A program made the position numbers and the translations under genes. DNA of 22,196 nt, taken from NCBI GenBank assembly GCA_031969915.1, contig DALYJJ010000104.1, positions 1-22,196 of the forward strand, in the 5' to 3' direction. Below are positions 12,948 to 20,893 of the stretch, piece after piece (within the stretch, counting starts at the first letter, position 1; every line of letters starts with the position of its first letter). This DNA comes from DALYJJ01 sp031969915. Lineage in GTDB: Bacteria > Acidobacteriota > Terriglobia > Bryobacterales > Bryobacteraceae. The notes beneath the pieces were generated by a model. It made no database searches and was not told the origin of the DNA. It was given only the letters and a program-made list of their open reading frames with translations.

Positions 12948-13876
12948 TGGTCTCCCCAGCGAAGCGTGCCGGTGAGTTCCCGCACGTTCGCGATCTTTTC
13001 CTCTTTCAGAAAACGGTCGAGTTCGGCCGCAATCCGCGCTGGGGCGGCGGGGTCCCAGAACGTCGCCGTGCCCACTTCCACCGCGCTCGCGCCCGCCACC
13101 AGGAATTCGGCTGCGTCTTCGCCGGTGGCGATGCCGCCCAACCCGACCACGGGAATGCGGACCGCGCGCGCGGCCTCAAACACCAGCCGCAGCGCGATCG
13201 GCTTGATGGCCGGCCCGGACAGTCCGCCGAAGCCGGCGCCGATCCGCGGCCGGCGGGTGCGCGCGTCCACGGCCAGAGCAACGAAGGTATTTACGAGCGA
13301 GATCGCGTCCGCCCCGGACTCCTCCGCCGCCTTGGCCAGCGGCTCAATGCGGGCCACGTTCGGCGAGAGTTTCACGATCACCGGCCGTTTCGAGATGTGC
13401 CGGATGGCGGCCACCAGCGGGCCCATCAGCGACGGATCGCTCGAAAAGAAGATGCCGCCGTGCTTGGTGTTCGGACAGGAGACGTTGACCTCATAGCCCG
13501 CCAGCCCCTCGGCGTCCTCGAGCACCCGGATCACTTCCAGGTAGTCCTCCGGCGAGTAGCCGAAGACATTGGCGAAGACCGGCGTGCGGAGGGCGCGGAG
13601 CCGGGGTAGTTTTTCCGCGACGAAGGCCCGCACGCCGACGTTCTGGAGGCCGATGGAGTTGATCATCCCGGCTTCCGATTCGAAGATGCGCGGCGGCGGG
13701 TTGCCTTCCATGGGCAGGCGCGAGAGCCCTTTGACGACGATCCCGCCCAACGCTTCGAGGTCCACCAGCTTCTCGAACTCGACGCCGTAGGCGAAGGTGC
13801 CCGAAGCCGCGAGCACGGGATTACGAAGCGAAATCCCGCAGAGGGTAGTGGCGAGGCGGGGGCTCGTCGCGGCCAT
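12944..13876 (-). CDS. pyrD: Dihydroorotate dehydrogenase, PyrD class 1B
   Basis: This 310-aa protein is a class 1B dihydroorotate dehydrogenase, the FMN enzyme that oxidises dihydroorotate to orotate in pyrimidine synthesis. The catalytic Cys134 lies in VNVSCPNTKHGG, which marks the class 1 enzymes (class 2 uses Ser). Lys49 (VVKGLS), GMINSIGLQN and VGLGGIATGEDAAEFLVAGASAVEVGT are FMN-site motifs. ATG 13876 is chosen over a TTG at 13891 that lacks a ribosome site. Class 1B enzymes usually work with the PyrK Fe-S flavoprotein, but no pyrK lies beside it here, so the subunit may be encoded elsewhere. It is coupled to ridA. Confidence 0.94.
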   Translation of the reverse strand: MAATSPRLATTLCGISLRNPVLAASGTFAYGVEFEKLVDLEALGGIVVKGLSRLPMEGNPPPRIFESEAGMINSIGLQNVGVRAFVAEKLPRLRALRTPVFANVFGYSPEDYLEVIRVLEDAEGLAGYEVNVSCPNTKHGGIFFSSDPSLMGPLVAAIRHISKRPVIVKLSPNVARIEPLAKAAEESGADAISLVNTFVALAVDARTRRPRIGAGFGGLSGPAIKPIALRLVFEAARAVRIPVVGLGGIATGEDAAEFLVAGASAVEVGTATFWDPAAPARIAAELDRFLKEEKIANVRELTGTLRWGDQ

Positions 13877-13921
13877 GGTGCGGAACTTCAAGTCTAACAG
13901 CCTCGTCCGCGGCTGCGGCGA

Positions 13922-13949
13922 AGCCGGCCGGAGCAGGCCCCAGCCGGCT
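13922..13949 (-). terminator. Possible hairpin after the TonB-receptor gene
   Basis: AGCCGGC at 13922-13928 and GCCGGCT at 13943-13949 form a perfect 7-bp stem with a 14-base loop, 18 bases after the receptor stop. No U-run follows on the minus strand, so it is not a standard intrinsic terminator. It may slow transcription or protect the RNA end before pyrD. Confidence 0.3.
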
Positions 13950-13966
13950 GCATCGTGGCGCGCGTT

Positions 13967-16900
13967 TCAGAACATGAAGCGCAGACCGAACTGCATGGAA
14001 CGGTTTCCACCCGCCCCCCGGATCAGTCCGAAGTTCGGGTCGTTGACGTTCGTGTTGGGGTTGTTGAGCTGCCAACCGGGTGAGTTGGGTAGCGCGAACG
14101 CCTCGGCCCTGAACTCGAGCTTGTACTTCTCCGAAATGTCGATGGTGCGGAACAACGAGGCGTCGAGGTTGTAGAAGTTGGGACCGGAAGCGGCGTTCCG
14201 GCCGACGTTGCCGAACGTATTGGCCGCCGGCGCGGAGAACACCCTGGTGTCGAACCAGGGACTGTCATTCACGCCGCCGAGGATCGCGAACGGTCCACTG
14301 ACATTTGGCGTCTGCGCGTTGCCGGGAGCATTGTTCGGTGCGTTCGAACTGAAGTTCATTGCGCCGCCGCTCATCAGCGTCAGAATTCCGTTGAACTGCC
14401 ATCCGCCCAGAACCCAGGCTCCGGCTCCTCCTTGCACCCACCGCTTTCCTTTGCCGAACGGCAGCTCGTAGATGTAGCTCTGAACGAACGTATGGCGGCG
14501 GTCGAAACCGGCCCGTGCCCAGTTGCGCTCAGGGTTGATGTACCAGGCGGGGCCGCCATTGTCGTCGCCCGCGTTGGCCATCGCGCGGCTCCAGGTGTAG
14601 GCTGTCGTCACCTGGAAGCCGTTCGAATAGCGCTTGTCGAGCTTCACCTGCATCGAGTTGTACTCGCTGTCGCCGGAGATGAAGCGCAGGTTGGTGTCGA
14701 CGTTGCGGTTGAATCGGGCGAAGTACGGCCTTCCCGCGGCGCCCGCACCGAGCACGCGTCCGGCGTTGAGGTTGAAGGTGTTCGGAATCCGCACGCCGCG
14801 GTTGGCGACGTAGGCGGCTTCGAACGAGAAGTTCTTCGGCAGCGCCCGCTGATACGCGAGGTTCCAGGAGGGAACGTAGCCTTCGCGGAACCGTGTGTTG
14901 ATCACGTCGTAAACCTGGTTCTGCGGGTTGAGAATGATGCCGGTGGAGGGGATGGTGGCCGCGATGGGAGCGGGGAAGCCGTTGGCAAGCGAAGCGACGC
15001 GTCCGTCGGGCAGCCTCGCCGGAACGAACGCGTTCAACGAATTGAACGTGTTGTTCTGTTTGATGGGGAAGTTGTACATGTACGTGTTGTCGGCGAACGG
15101 GATGAAGCTGAAGCCGAAGCCCGCGCGCAGCACGTCCCTCTCGGTGAGGCGGTACGCCAGTCCCATGCGCGGGGCGAAGTTCTTGTAGTTCGCCTGCATG
15201 CCGCCGTTCAACGGGACATTGCCGATACCCGCGACAAACAACTGATTCAGGTCGGCGTCGTAGTTGGAGAAGCCGCCGGCGAAACGCGGCTTGGCGGGGT
15301 TGTAATACTCCCAGCGGAGCCCGAGGTCGACGGTGAGCTTGGGGTTGATCTGCCATTTGTCGTGGAAGAAGAAGAAGTACTGACTCTGGCGCCACGCCGG
15401 AAATGCCACCGCAAGGTCGCGTCCGATGTCGTTCGGCAAGTCGAGCAGAAATGCCGCGAACGCGTTGGCGAATCCAGCCGCTGTGGAGGCGCCGCAATCC
15501 GCGCTGCAACTGGTTTGGCCCTGCCGGAAGCGGAAAATGCCACGCGGGTTCTGGGTCTGGGTCTGGAGCAGATCATCGCGAAGCCGGCGAATGTCGGCGC
15601 CCCATTTCGTGGTGTGCGAGCCCCACGTCTTGGTCCAGGTGTTGACCAGGTTGAAGTTCGTCTCCGAGCGAATCCAGGGCAAGGATGCCGAGTAGCCGAC
15701 CATCGGGTTCGAGAAGCCGGTGATGTCGACCGACGCCAGGCCGCTGGTCCAATCGTCCAGGTTCACGCCCGGGATGCCGATCGCCTCGCTCGCGTTCTTG
15801 CCGTAATCCACCTGCTGCGCGTCGTTGCGGTAGCGGTTCACGCCGAAGCGGAACTCGGCGATCAACGCGGGCCCGAAGAGGCGGTTGTAATTGACGGCGG
15901 CGTTCTGGGCCTTTTGGACCCCGCTCCCCTGGAATCCGCCGCCGTGCGGTCCGCCCGCTTCGCCGAACGAGGGCGGGTCGAAGACGGTCGGCCGCTGGAA
16001 GCTGTAGCGCACGCTGATGCGGTCGCGATCCGTCCAGTTATGGTCCACCTTGACGTCGAAGCTGTCCGTATCTTTGACCAGCGTCGAGTTGTATTCGTAG
16101 TTGATCCCCGTGCCAGGCAGGTTGGTGGCCGGCAGCAGGCCGAGAATCCGGCGCGAGACGGCGCCGAGGCGGGCATCCGGAATCCGGTTGCCGGCAAACG
16201 GAGTGCGTCCGCCTCCTGTGGATGTGCCCGTCTGCGGGTCGTAGATCGGTGTCGAGACGCCCGAGAAGTTCCCCGCGCGGAAATCGGCGGTCGGGATGGT
16301 GAGCCGGTCAGTCTGCCCGCGGTGGTCGGTGACGCGCAGATAGTCGCCGAAGAAGAACGTCTTGTTCCTCTTGATGGGTCCACCGATGGTGCCGCCGAAG
16401 TAGTTGTAGACGGTCAACGGCTTGGTGGTGGTGAGGAAGGCCTTGGCCGCGAGCGCGCTGACGCGGTTGAACCAGAAGCCGCTGCCGTGGATGTCGTTGG
16501 TGCCCGACTTGAGCAACACGTTCGTCACCGCGCCCCCGGCCCGTCCCAACGAAGCCTCGTAGTTGCTCGTCGTGATGTCGACGGTCTGGAGCGCTTCGAT
16601 GGGCGGAATCAAGGCCGTCAGCAACCCTGTGCGATGGTTGTTGTCGATCCCTTCGATCTGGACGTTGTTGGCCAGGCGCGATTGCCCGTTGACCTGCGTG
16701 GAAAGGCTGTCCTGGGCGTTGAAGAACACCGAGTGAGGTCTGAAAACGCGGGTGGTCCCCGGGACCAGATTCACCAGGTTCTGGAAGTTCCGGTTGAATC
16801 CGAGGGGCATCTCGGCGAGCTGCTTCGTTTCGATCTGCCGGCCGGTGTCGGTCCGGTCCGTCTGCAACAACGCCGCCTCCGCCGTCACGACGATGACTTC

Positions 16901-17248
16901 CGTGACATCGCCGGTCTGCAGTTGCATGTCCACGCGAACGGTGGTGTTCACGAGAACAGCCACGTTTTGCCGGACGCCCTTCTTAAAGCCAGTCTGCTGG
17001 ACGTTCACCGTGTAGGTGCCCGGTGGGAGGTCGGAGAACGCGAAGTAACCCGCGGCCGTCGTCTCCGTGGAGCGGCTGACTCCGGTGTTCTGCTCCGTGA
17101 CGACCACCTTCGCCGCGGGAACCGTTGCACCGGAAGAATCGGTGATGGTACCCAACAGCGTTCCCGATACGGCCTGGCCGAAACAAACTGCCGCCGTGAG
17201 CACTGCACAGGCAATTATGTACGAAAACCGACTGATTAATCTTGTCAA
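13967..17248 (-). CDS. Oar-type TonB-dependent outer-membrane receptor
   Basis: This 1093-aa protein has a signal peptide (IIACAVLTAAVCFGQA), a carboxypeptidase-regulatory-like domain at about 28-110 (GTITDSSGATVPAAKV, then GYFAFSDLPPGTYTVNVQQTGF), a plug domain (VTEVIVVTAEAALLQTD through VEGIDNNH-like QIEGIDNNHRTG) and a long beta-barrel. The end MQFGLRFMF finishes in Phe, as outer-membrane barrels do. Such large receptors are typical of Acidobacteriota and are thought to import large ligands such as glycans. The start is TTG at 17248, supported by AGAGG 7 bases upstream and by the signal peptide position. No TonB, ExbB or SusD-like gene is adjacent. The ligand is unknown. Confidence 0.93.
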   Translation of the reverse strand: MTRLISRFSYIIACAVLTAAVCFGQAVSGTLLGTITDSSGATVPAAKVVVTEQNTGVSRSTETTAAGYFAFSDLPPGTYTVNVQQTGFKKGVRQNVAVLVNTTVRVDMQLQTGDVTEVIVVTAEAALLQTDRTDTGRQIETKQLAEMPLGFNRNFQNLVNLVPGTTRVFRPHSVFFNAQDSLSTQVNGQSRLANNVQIEGIDNNHRTGLLTALIPPIEALQTVDITTSNYEASLGRAGGAVTNVLLKSGTNDIHGSGFWFNRVSALAAKAFLTTTKPLTVYNYFGGTIGGPIKRNKTFFFGDYLRVTDHRGQTDRLTIPTADFRAGNFSGVSTPIYDPQTGTSTGGGRTPFAGNRIPDARLGAVSRRILGLLPATNLPGTGINYEYNSTLVKDTDSFDVKVDHNWTDRDRISVRYSFQRPTVFDPPSFGEAGGPHGGGFQGSGVQKAQNAAVNYNRLFGPALIAEFRFGVNRYRNDAQQVDYGKNASEAIGIPGVNLDDWTSGLASVDITGFSNPMVGYSASLPWIRSETNFNLVNTWTKTWGSHTTKWGADIRRLRDDLLQTQTQNPRGIFRFRQGQTSCSADCGASTAAGFANAFAAFLLDLPNDIGRDLAVAFPAWRQSQYFFFFHDKWQINPKLTVDLGLRWEYYNPAKPRFAGGFSNYDADLNQLFVAGIGNVPLNGGMQANYKNFAPRMGLAYRLTERDVLRAGFGFSFIPFADNTYMYNFPIKQNNTFNSLNAFVPARLPDGRVASLANGFPAPIAATIPSTGIILNPQNQVYDVINTRFREGYVPSWNLAYQRALPKNFSFEAAYVANRGVRIPNTFNLNAGRVLGAGAAGRPYFARFNRNVDTNLRFISGDSEYNSMQVKLDKRYSNGFQVTTAYTWSRAMANAGDDNGGPAWYINPERNWARAGFDRRHTFVQSYIYELPFGKGKRWVQGGAGAWVLGGWQFNGILTLMSGGAMNFSSNAPNNAPGNAQTPNVSGPFAILGGVNDSPWFDTRVFSAPAANTFGNVGRNAASGPNFYNLDASLFRTIDISEKYKLEFRAEAFALPNSPGWQLNNPNTNVNDPNFGLIRGAGGNRSMQFGLRFMF

Positions 17249-17311
17249 CTTCTACCTCTTTCGTGGGCTCCTACTGGCCAGCAGCTCCCAATTCGGGCGC
17301 TGGCTCGGGCC

Positions 17312-17340
17312 AGTATATACCCACGTGCGTTCGATGTTTC
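17312..17340 (-). promoter_or_regulatory. Putative promoter and leader hairpin of the TonB receptor
   Basis: On the minus strand TATACT (plus 17312-17317) is a five-of-six -10, with GAAACA (17335-17340) as a weak -35 at exactly 17 bases. Transcription would start near 17305, giving a leader of about 55 bases. The leader can fold: CCAGC at 17278-17282 pairs with GCTGG at 17299-17303, with an inner CCC/GGG pair. The ribosome site AGAGG lies after the hairpin. Confidence 0.42.
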
Positions 17341-17381
17341 CGAGCGATTCGAGGACCGGCACGTCGCGACTGCGCGCCGGC

Positions 17382-17936
17382 TTACACGCGAAGCAAGCCG
17401 CGGAACCCGCGCGCGGCGTAGTAGGAATCTGCGCCGTTGTGATAGGCGAAGACACGGTTGTACCGGCGGTCGCCGAAGAGGGCGCCGCCTAACTTGCGGA
17501 CGTCAGGCGGGGTCAGAATCCAGCTTGAGGTTTTGGTGTCGAATGGGCCGAGTTTTTGTAAGTCGCGATATTGTTCTTCGGTGAGTATTTCCAGGCCCAT
17601 GGCGTCCGCTAATTCGGAGGCGCTGCCGGAGGGCTTGTTCTGCTTTCTTGCGTCCAGCGCCTCGCGATCGTAACAGAGGCTCCTGCGTCCGGCTGGGCTC
17701 TCCGGTGAGCAGTCGACGAACACGTACTCGCCTTCGGTTTCGTCGAACCGAACGACATCGGGCTCGCCGCCGGTCCGTTCCATCTCGCTCAGCACCCAGG
17801 TCTTCTCTGGGCGGAGTTCGAGCTTCGCTTGCACTTGCTTCCACTCCAGACCCGGATGGCGGGTCCGGTTGCGCTCGAAACGCGTTCGGAGGGTATTGAA
17901 CAACTCGTCTCGCTGGCGTGCAGGCAGCGTTTTCAT
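17382..17936 (-). CDS. DUF4256 family protein
   Basis: This 184-aa protein matches the DUF4256 family along its length: RFERNRTRHPGLEW, MERTGGEPDVVRFD, FVDCSPESPAGRRSLCYDRE, EILTEEQYRDLQKLGPFDTK, TSSWILTPPDVRKLGGALF, and the end FAYHNGADSYYAARGFRGLL. The function of the family is unknown. ATG 17936 is chosen because GAGG stands 6 bases before it; a longer frame from 17987 has no such site. There is no signal peptide, so it is probably cytoplasmic. It is transcribed away from the histidine kinase gene, from which it is separated by about 120 bases containing an inverted repeat. The downstream TonB receptor has its own likely promoter. Confidence 0.9.
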   Translation of the reverse strand: MKTLPARQRDELFNTLRTRFERNRTRHPGLEWKQVQAKLELRPEKTWVLSEMERTGGEPDVVRFDETEGEYVFVDCSPESPAGRRSLCYDREALDARKQNKPSGSASELADAMGLEILTEEQYRDLQKLGPFDTKTSSWILTPPDVRKLGGALFGDRRYNRVFAYHNGADSYYAARGFRGLLRV

Positions 17937-18028
17937 TCGCGTCCTCGGGAAGATTCTCTCATGGACGCAGAAGCCGTCGCCGGGCAAACACCGGGGATCG
18001 CAATTAAGGTGTTTCGCCGATAGTTCCA

Positions 18029-18043
18029 GACCCTTTTAGGGTC
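18029..18043. repeat. Perfect inverted repeat before the hybrid kinase start
   Basis: GACCCTTTTAGGGTC is a perfect 6-bp inverted repeat around a TTT loop, 11 bases before the TTG start at 18055. On the minus strand it lies in the spacer between TTGACC and TATCGG, a possible weak promoter for DUF4256. On the plus strand it would hide AGGG, the only ribosome-site-like run before the kinase start. It could be an operator or an RNA hairpin. Confidence 0.4.
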
Positions 18044-18054
18044 AATGATAGGGC

Positions 18055-20061
18055 TTGGGCCTTGTCCCCACACACGGCGCGAAGTCGCGAGCGGCCGCCT
18101 CGCGGCCCGGCTCGCTGGCGCGGCGCTTCGCCGCCTTTACGGCCACGCTGTCGCTTTGGATTGTGTTGGTGGCGTTGGCTGTCGACGGAGCGAGCGGGAC
18201 CATCGACGCGCGTAAGGCCGTGCTGCTGGTGGCCGTGGTGGGTGCGGTGGCCTTACTGATCGGGCGCTTCACGGCGCGGCTCCTGGTGCGCCCGCTCGAG
18301 CAGTTCCGCGACGGTCTGGCGGCGGTCCGGGAAGGGCGGCTGGCGCCCATTGCGGTCAGCCGCACGAGCGACGAGATCGAGTTCCTCGGTGAGAGCTTCA
18401 ACCGGATGATCGAACAGTTGAGCGCTTCGCAGGAAGAGGTGAAGCGGCACCAGGAACTGCTGGAGCAGCGCATTCGTGAGCGGACCGAGGCGCTCGAAAT
18501 CGCAATGAAACGCGCGCTGGCGGCGAGCGAAGCGAAGAGCGAGTTCCTCGCGAACGTCTCGCACGAGTTGCGCACGCCGATGAGCGGACTGCTGGGAATG
18601 CTCGACATTCTGCTGGACGGCGGCCTGCGCGGCGAGCAGCGAGAGCAGGTGGTCACCGCGCAGAACTGCGCGAACTCGCTGCTTGCGCTGCTGAACGACA
18701 TTCTCGACCACTCCAAGATCGAGGCCGGCAAGATGATCCTGGAGCAGATCCCCTTCGATCCGCGCGCGCTGCTGGAGGAGTGCGGGAAGGGGATGGCCGC
18801 GCAGGCGCGCAAGAAGGGGATCGAACTCCGCTGCGAGATCGAATCCAGCGTTCCCGCGCAGGCCGCCGGCGATTCCCTGCGCGTTCGCCAGATCGTCAAC
18901 AACCTGCTCAGCAACGCACTGAAGTTCACCGACACGGGATGGGTGCGTCTGCACGCCTCGGCGGAGGAGCGGGACGGCGAACTGGCGCTGACCATCGAGG
19001 TGAAAGACACCGGCGTGGGCATCCGCAAGGAGAAACTGGCGGCCATCTTTGAGAAGTTCACGCAGGCCGACGGCAGCACCAGCCGCCGGTATGGCGGCAC
19101 GGGTCTCGGGTTATCGATCACCCAGCAACTGGTGGCCATGCATCGCGGGTCGATTCAAGTCGACAGCCGGGAGGGATGTGGCAGCACGTTCACCGCAACG
19201 ATCCGCCTGGCGCCGGTTGAGAGACCCGAGCGGACGGGGACGAGCCCGGACGGCAAACTCCGGCTGAAGGCCGACGGCAAGCCGCTGCCCGTGCTGGTGG
19301 TGGAGGACAACCTGGTAAACCAGCGCGTGATCACGGCGCTGCTCAAGAAGAACGGCTACGGGTACACAGTGGCCTGCAACGGACTGGAAGCGTTGGCGGC
19401 TCTGGAACAGGGGGTGTTCGGGCTGGTGCTGATGGACGTGCAGATGCCCGTTATGGATGGCCTGGAAGCCACGCGGCGCATTCGGGAGCGTCCGGAGTGG
19501 CGCAAGCTTCCGGTGGTGGCGATGACGGCCCACGCGATGACCGGAGATCGCGACCGCTGCCTGCAGACGGGCATGAACGCGTATCTGGCCAAACCGGTGA
19601 ACGCGTCCCAACTGATCGGCATGGTGGATTCGTACTTGAGGAACCCGGCGGCCGCGCCGCTGCCGCTGCCCAAGCCCGCCGCGCAGGCACCGGCGCCAAT
19701 CAATCAGAAGCTGGCGGCCCAGCGGCTCGGATCGAGCCCCAGCCTGCTCTACGGCATGCAGCAGCTCTTTCTCGAGTTTGCTCCGGAACAGGTGCAACGT
19801 TTGAAGTCGGCGGTGAGCCGGCGCGATGCGGGTGCGCTGGCCCAGGAGGCCGGCAGCGTCCGGAACGCCGCGGAACGGATCGCCGCGACGGGTGTCGAGC
19901 AGTGCGCTTCCGCCATTGCCGCCGCCGCCGCGGTGGGCCAGTTGGAACAGGTACAGGCCGGGATCGGAATGCTGGAGGAAGAACTCACCCGCCTCAGCAA
20001 TCACGTGGCGGCCAACGCTATTGATGGGCCGAGTACTGCGACTGCGGTGGATTCAGCTTGA
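18055..20061 (+). CDS. Hybrid histidine kinase (HAMP-HisKA-HATPase-REC-degenerate HPt)
   Basis: This 668-aa membrane kinase has two hydrophobic helices near the N-terminus (about 28-50 and 55-75) with almost no loop between them, so no external sensor domain. A HAMP domain (about 75-130) and a coiled coil follow. HisKA carries His170 in NVSHELRTP. The HATPase shows the N box (NNLLSNALKFT), DTGVGI, FEKFTQAD and GGTGLGLSI. REC (about 420-540) has Asp461 in LMDVQMPVMDG and a conserved Lys in AKPV. The C-terminal helical region resembles an HPt domain but reads EAGSVRNAAERI, with Gly600 where the phosphoryl His should be. The start is TTG 18055, directly after an in-frame stop at 18049. The target regulator is not nearby. 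Confidence 0.9.
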   Translation: MGLVPTHGAKSRAAASRPGSLARRFAAFTATLSLWIVLVALAVDGASGTIDARKAVLLVAVVGAVALLIGRFTARLLVRPLEQFRDGLAAVREGRLAPIAVSRTSDEIEFLGESFNRMIEQLSASQEEVKRHQELLEQRIRERTEALEIAMKRALAASEAKSEFLANVSHELRTPMSGLLGMLDILLDGGLRGEQREQVVTAQNCANSLLALLNDILDHSKIEAGKMILEQIPFDPRALLEECGKGMAAQARKKGIELRCEIESSVPAQAAGDSLRVRQIVNNLLSNALKFTDTGWVRLHASAEERDGELALTIEVKDTGVGIRKEKLAAIFEKFTQADGSTSRRYGGTGLGLSITQQLVAMHRGSIQVDSREGCGSTFTATIRLAPVERPERTGTSPDGKLRLKADGKPLPVLVVEDNLVNQRVITALLKKNGYGYTVACNGLEALAALEQGVFGLVLMDVQMPVMDGLEATRRIRERPEWRKLPVVAMTAHAMTGDRDRCLQTGMNAYLAKPVNASQLIGMVDSYLRNPAAAPLPLPKPAAQAPAPINQKLAAQRLGSSPSLLYGMQQLFLEFAPEQVQRLKSAVSRRDAGALAQEAGSVRNAAERIAATGVEQCASAIAAAAAVGQLEQVQAGIGMLEEELTRLSNHVAANAIDGPSTATAVDSA

Positions 20062-20398
20062 TCTCGATGGTCTTCTCTTCCTCGTTCACGTCGAACACCT
20101 GGCCGAAGGTCTGGTGGTTCTTGGCGATGACCTGAACCAGAATTTTCCCCTGAGGCAGCGCCGGCACCTTGGCCACGCCGTCCTGGTTGGTCTTCACCTG
20201 CCAACTGGTCACCATCTTCTTGCCGAGCTTGACGACCGAGCGGCCTTCGTCGAACTTCACCACCACGCTGGCCCGCTCGACCGGCTTGTCGGAAAGCGTC
20301 TTCACTTCGATCCGCAGCCGGGTCATGGGAGGATCGGCCAGCACCGGAACAGCGCAGGCCGCCAGGACAAAGGAAATCAAAGCCAGTCGGTACCGCAT
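20018..20398 (-). CDS. Secreted carboxypeptidase-regulatory-like protein
   Basis: This 126-aa protein has a signal peptide (MRYRLALISFVLAACAVPVLA, cleavage near ADPP) and one beta-sandwich domain: LRIEVKTLSDKPVERASVVVKF, then WQVKTNQDGVAKVPALPQGKILVQVIAKNHQTFGQ, and a C-terminal strand FDVNEEEKTIEIKL. It is of the same general fold as the proteins at 7068-7466 and 7498-7872 but quite different in sequence. It begins 17 bases after the Cys-containing unknown gene in the same direction, so the two probably form an operon. Its 3' end overlaps the end of the kinase gene by 44 bases on the opposite strand. Longer in-frame extension upstream is out of frame with the neighbour and not used. Function unknown. 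Confidence 0.8.
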   Translation of the reverse strand: MRYRLALISFVLAACAVPVLADPPMTRLRIEVKTLSDKPVERASVVVKFDEGRSVVKLGKKMVTSWQVKTNQDGVAKVPALPQGKILVQVIAKNHQTFGQVFDVNEEEKTIEIKLNPPQSQYSAHQ

Positions 20399-20415
20399 GC
20401 TTCGATTATCGCAGG

Positions 20416-20841
20416 TTACTTCTTGGGCAAGGTCTCCGGCCCTTCGCCGCCGCCCCGGTCGACCTGGTCCAGGGACTCGTTGAAGCTCCCCAGGTACTTC
20501 CAGCCCTGCGCCGTGGATTTGAAGCCCTTCCAGCAAGCTTTGCCGCTCGAATGTGTGCTGCCGTCCGGCGAAATGGCGTACTTGCCGTTGATGTAACACG
20601 TGCCGCCCGGCTTGTGCACTCCGCCGCCCGTATAGCCGTTTCTCACGCTCCCGGTGGTGTCCTTCACGTAGCCGTACTCGGCCGCCTTGGCCGCGTGGTC
20701 GTAACTGGTGGACTCCACCTTCTCCACCTTGTACATCCACTTGCCGTTGGCGCACTTCGCCTGCTTGCTACAGGCGGGGATTTCGTCTTTCGGGCCTACT
20801 TCGTAGACGGTCAGGCAAATGCGGCATTTGTATTGAGCCAT
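20416..20841 (-). CDS. Unknown Cys-containing soluble protein
   Basis: This 141-aa protein has no signal peptide. The first 30 residues contain Cys6-x2-Cys9 (YKCRICLTVYE) and Cys24-x5-Cys30, which suggests a small zinc- or iron-binding knuckle resembling rubredoxin-like domains. The rest is rich in Gly, Tyr, Lys and Ser (HAAKAAEYGYVKDTTGSV, NGYTGGGVHKPGGTCYINGK) with two further Cys (TCYING, KACWKGF). The tail is polar (GGGEGPETLPKK). I do not recognise the family. GAGGGG stands about 6 bases before ATG 20841 and a good promoter lies just upstream. It is followed 17 bases later by a secreted carboxypeptidase-regulatory-like gene. Confidence 0.8.
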   Translation of the reverse strand: MAQYKCRICLTVYEVGPKDEIPACSKQAKCANGKWMYKVEKVESTSYDHAAKAAEYGYVKDTTGSVRNGYTGGGVHKPGGTCYINGKYAISPDGSTHSSGKACWKGFKSTAQGWKYLGSFNESLDQVDRGGGEGPETLPKK

Positions 20842-20863
20842 GAATTCCCCTCAACTGTCTTCA

Positions 20864-20891
20864 AGTATACGAATTGCAGGGTGGAATTCAA
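20864..20891 (-). promoter_or_regulatory. Putative promoter of the unknown Cys-containing gene
   Basis: On the minus strand TATACT (plus 20864-20869) is a five-of-six -10 and TTGAAT (20886-20891) a four-of-six -35 at 16-base spacing. Transcription would start about 20857, giving a 16-base leader that carries the GAGGGG ribosome site. The -10 is the same sequence as that proposed for the TonB receptor. Confidence 0.5.
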
Positions 20892-20893
20892 CG

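Noticed and set aside
14432..17239. Plus-strand open frame of 935 codons opposite the TonB receptor
   Set aside because: The receptor frame has signal peptide, plug, barrel and terminal Phe; the opposite frame is Arg/Val/Glu-rich low complexity without recognisable domains.
18042..19139. Minus-strand Ser/Arg-rich frame opposite the histidine kinase
   Set aside because: It is a shadow of a kinase with complete H, N, G1, F and G2 boxes.
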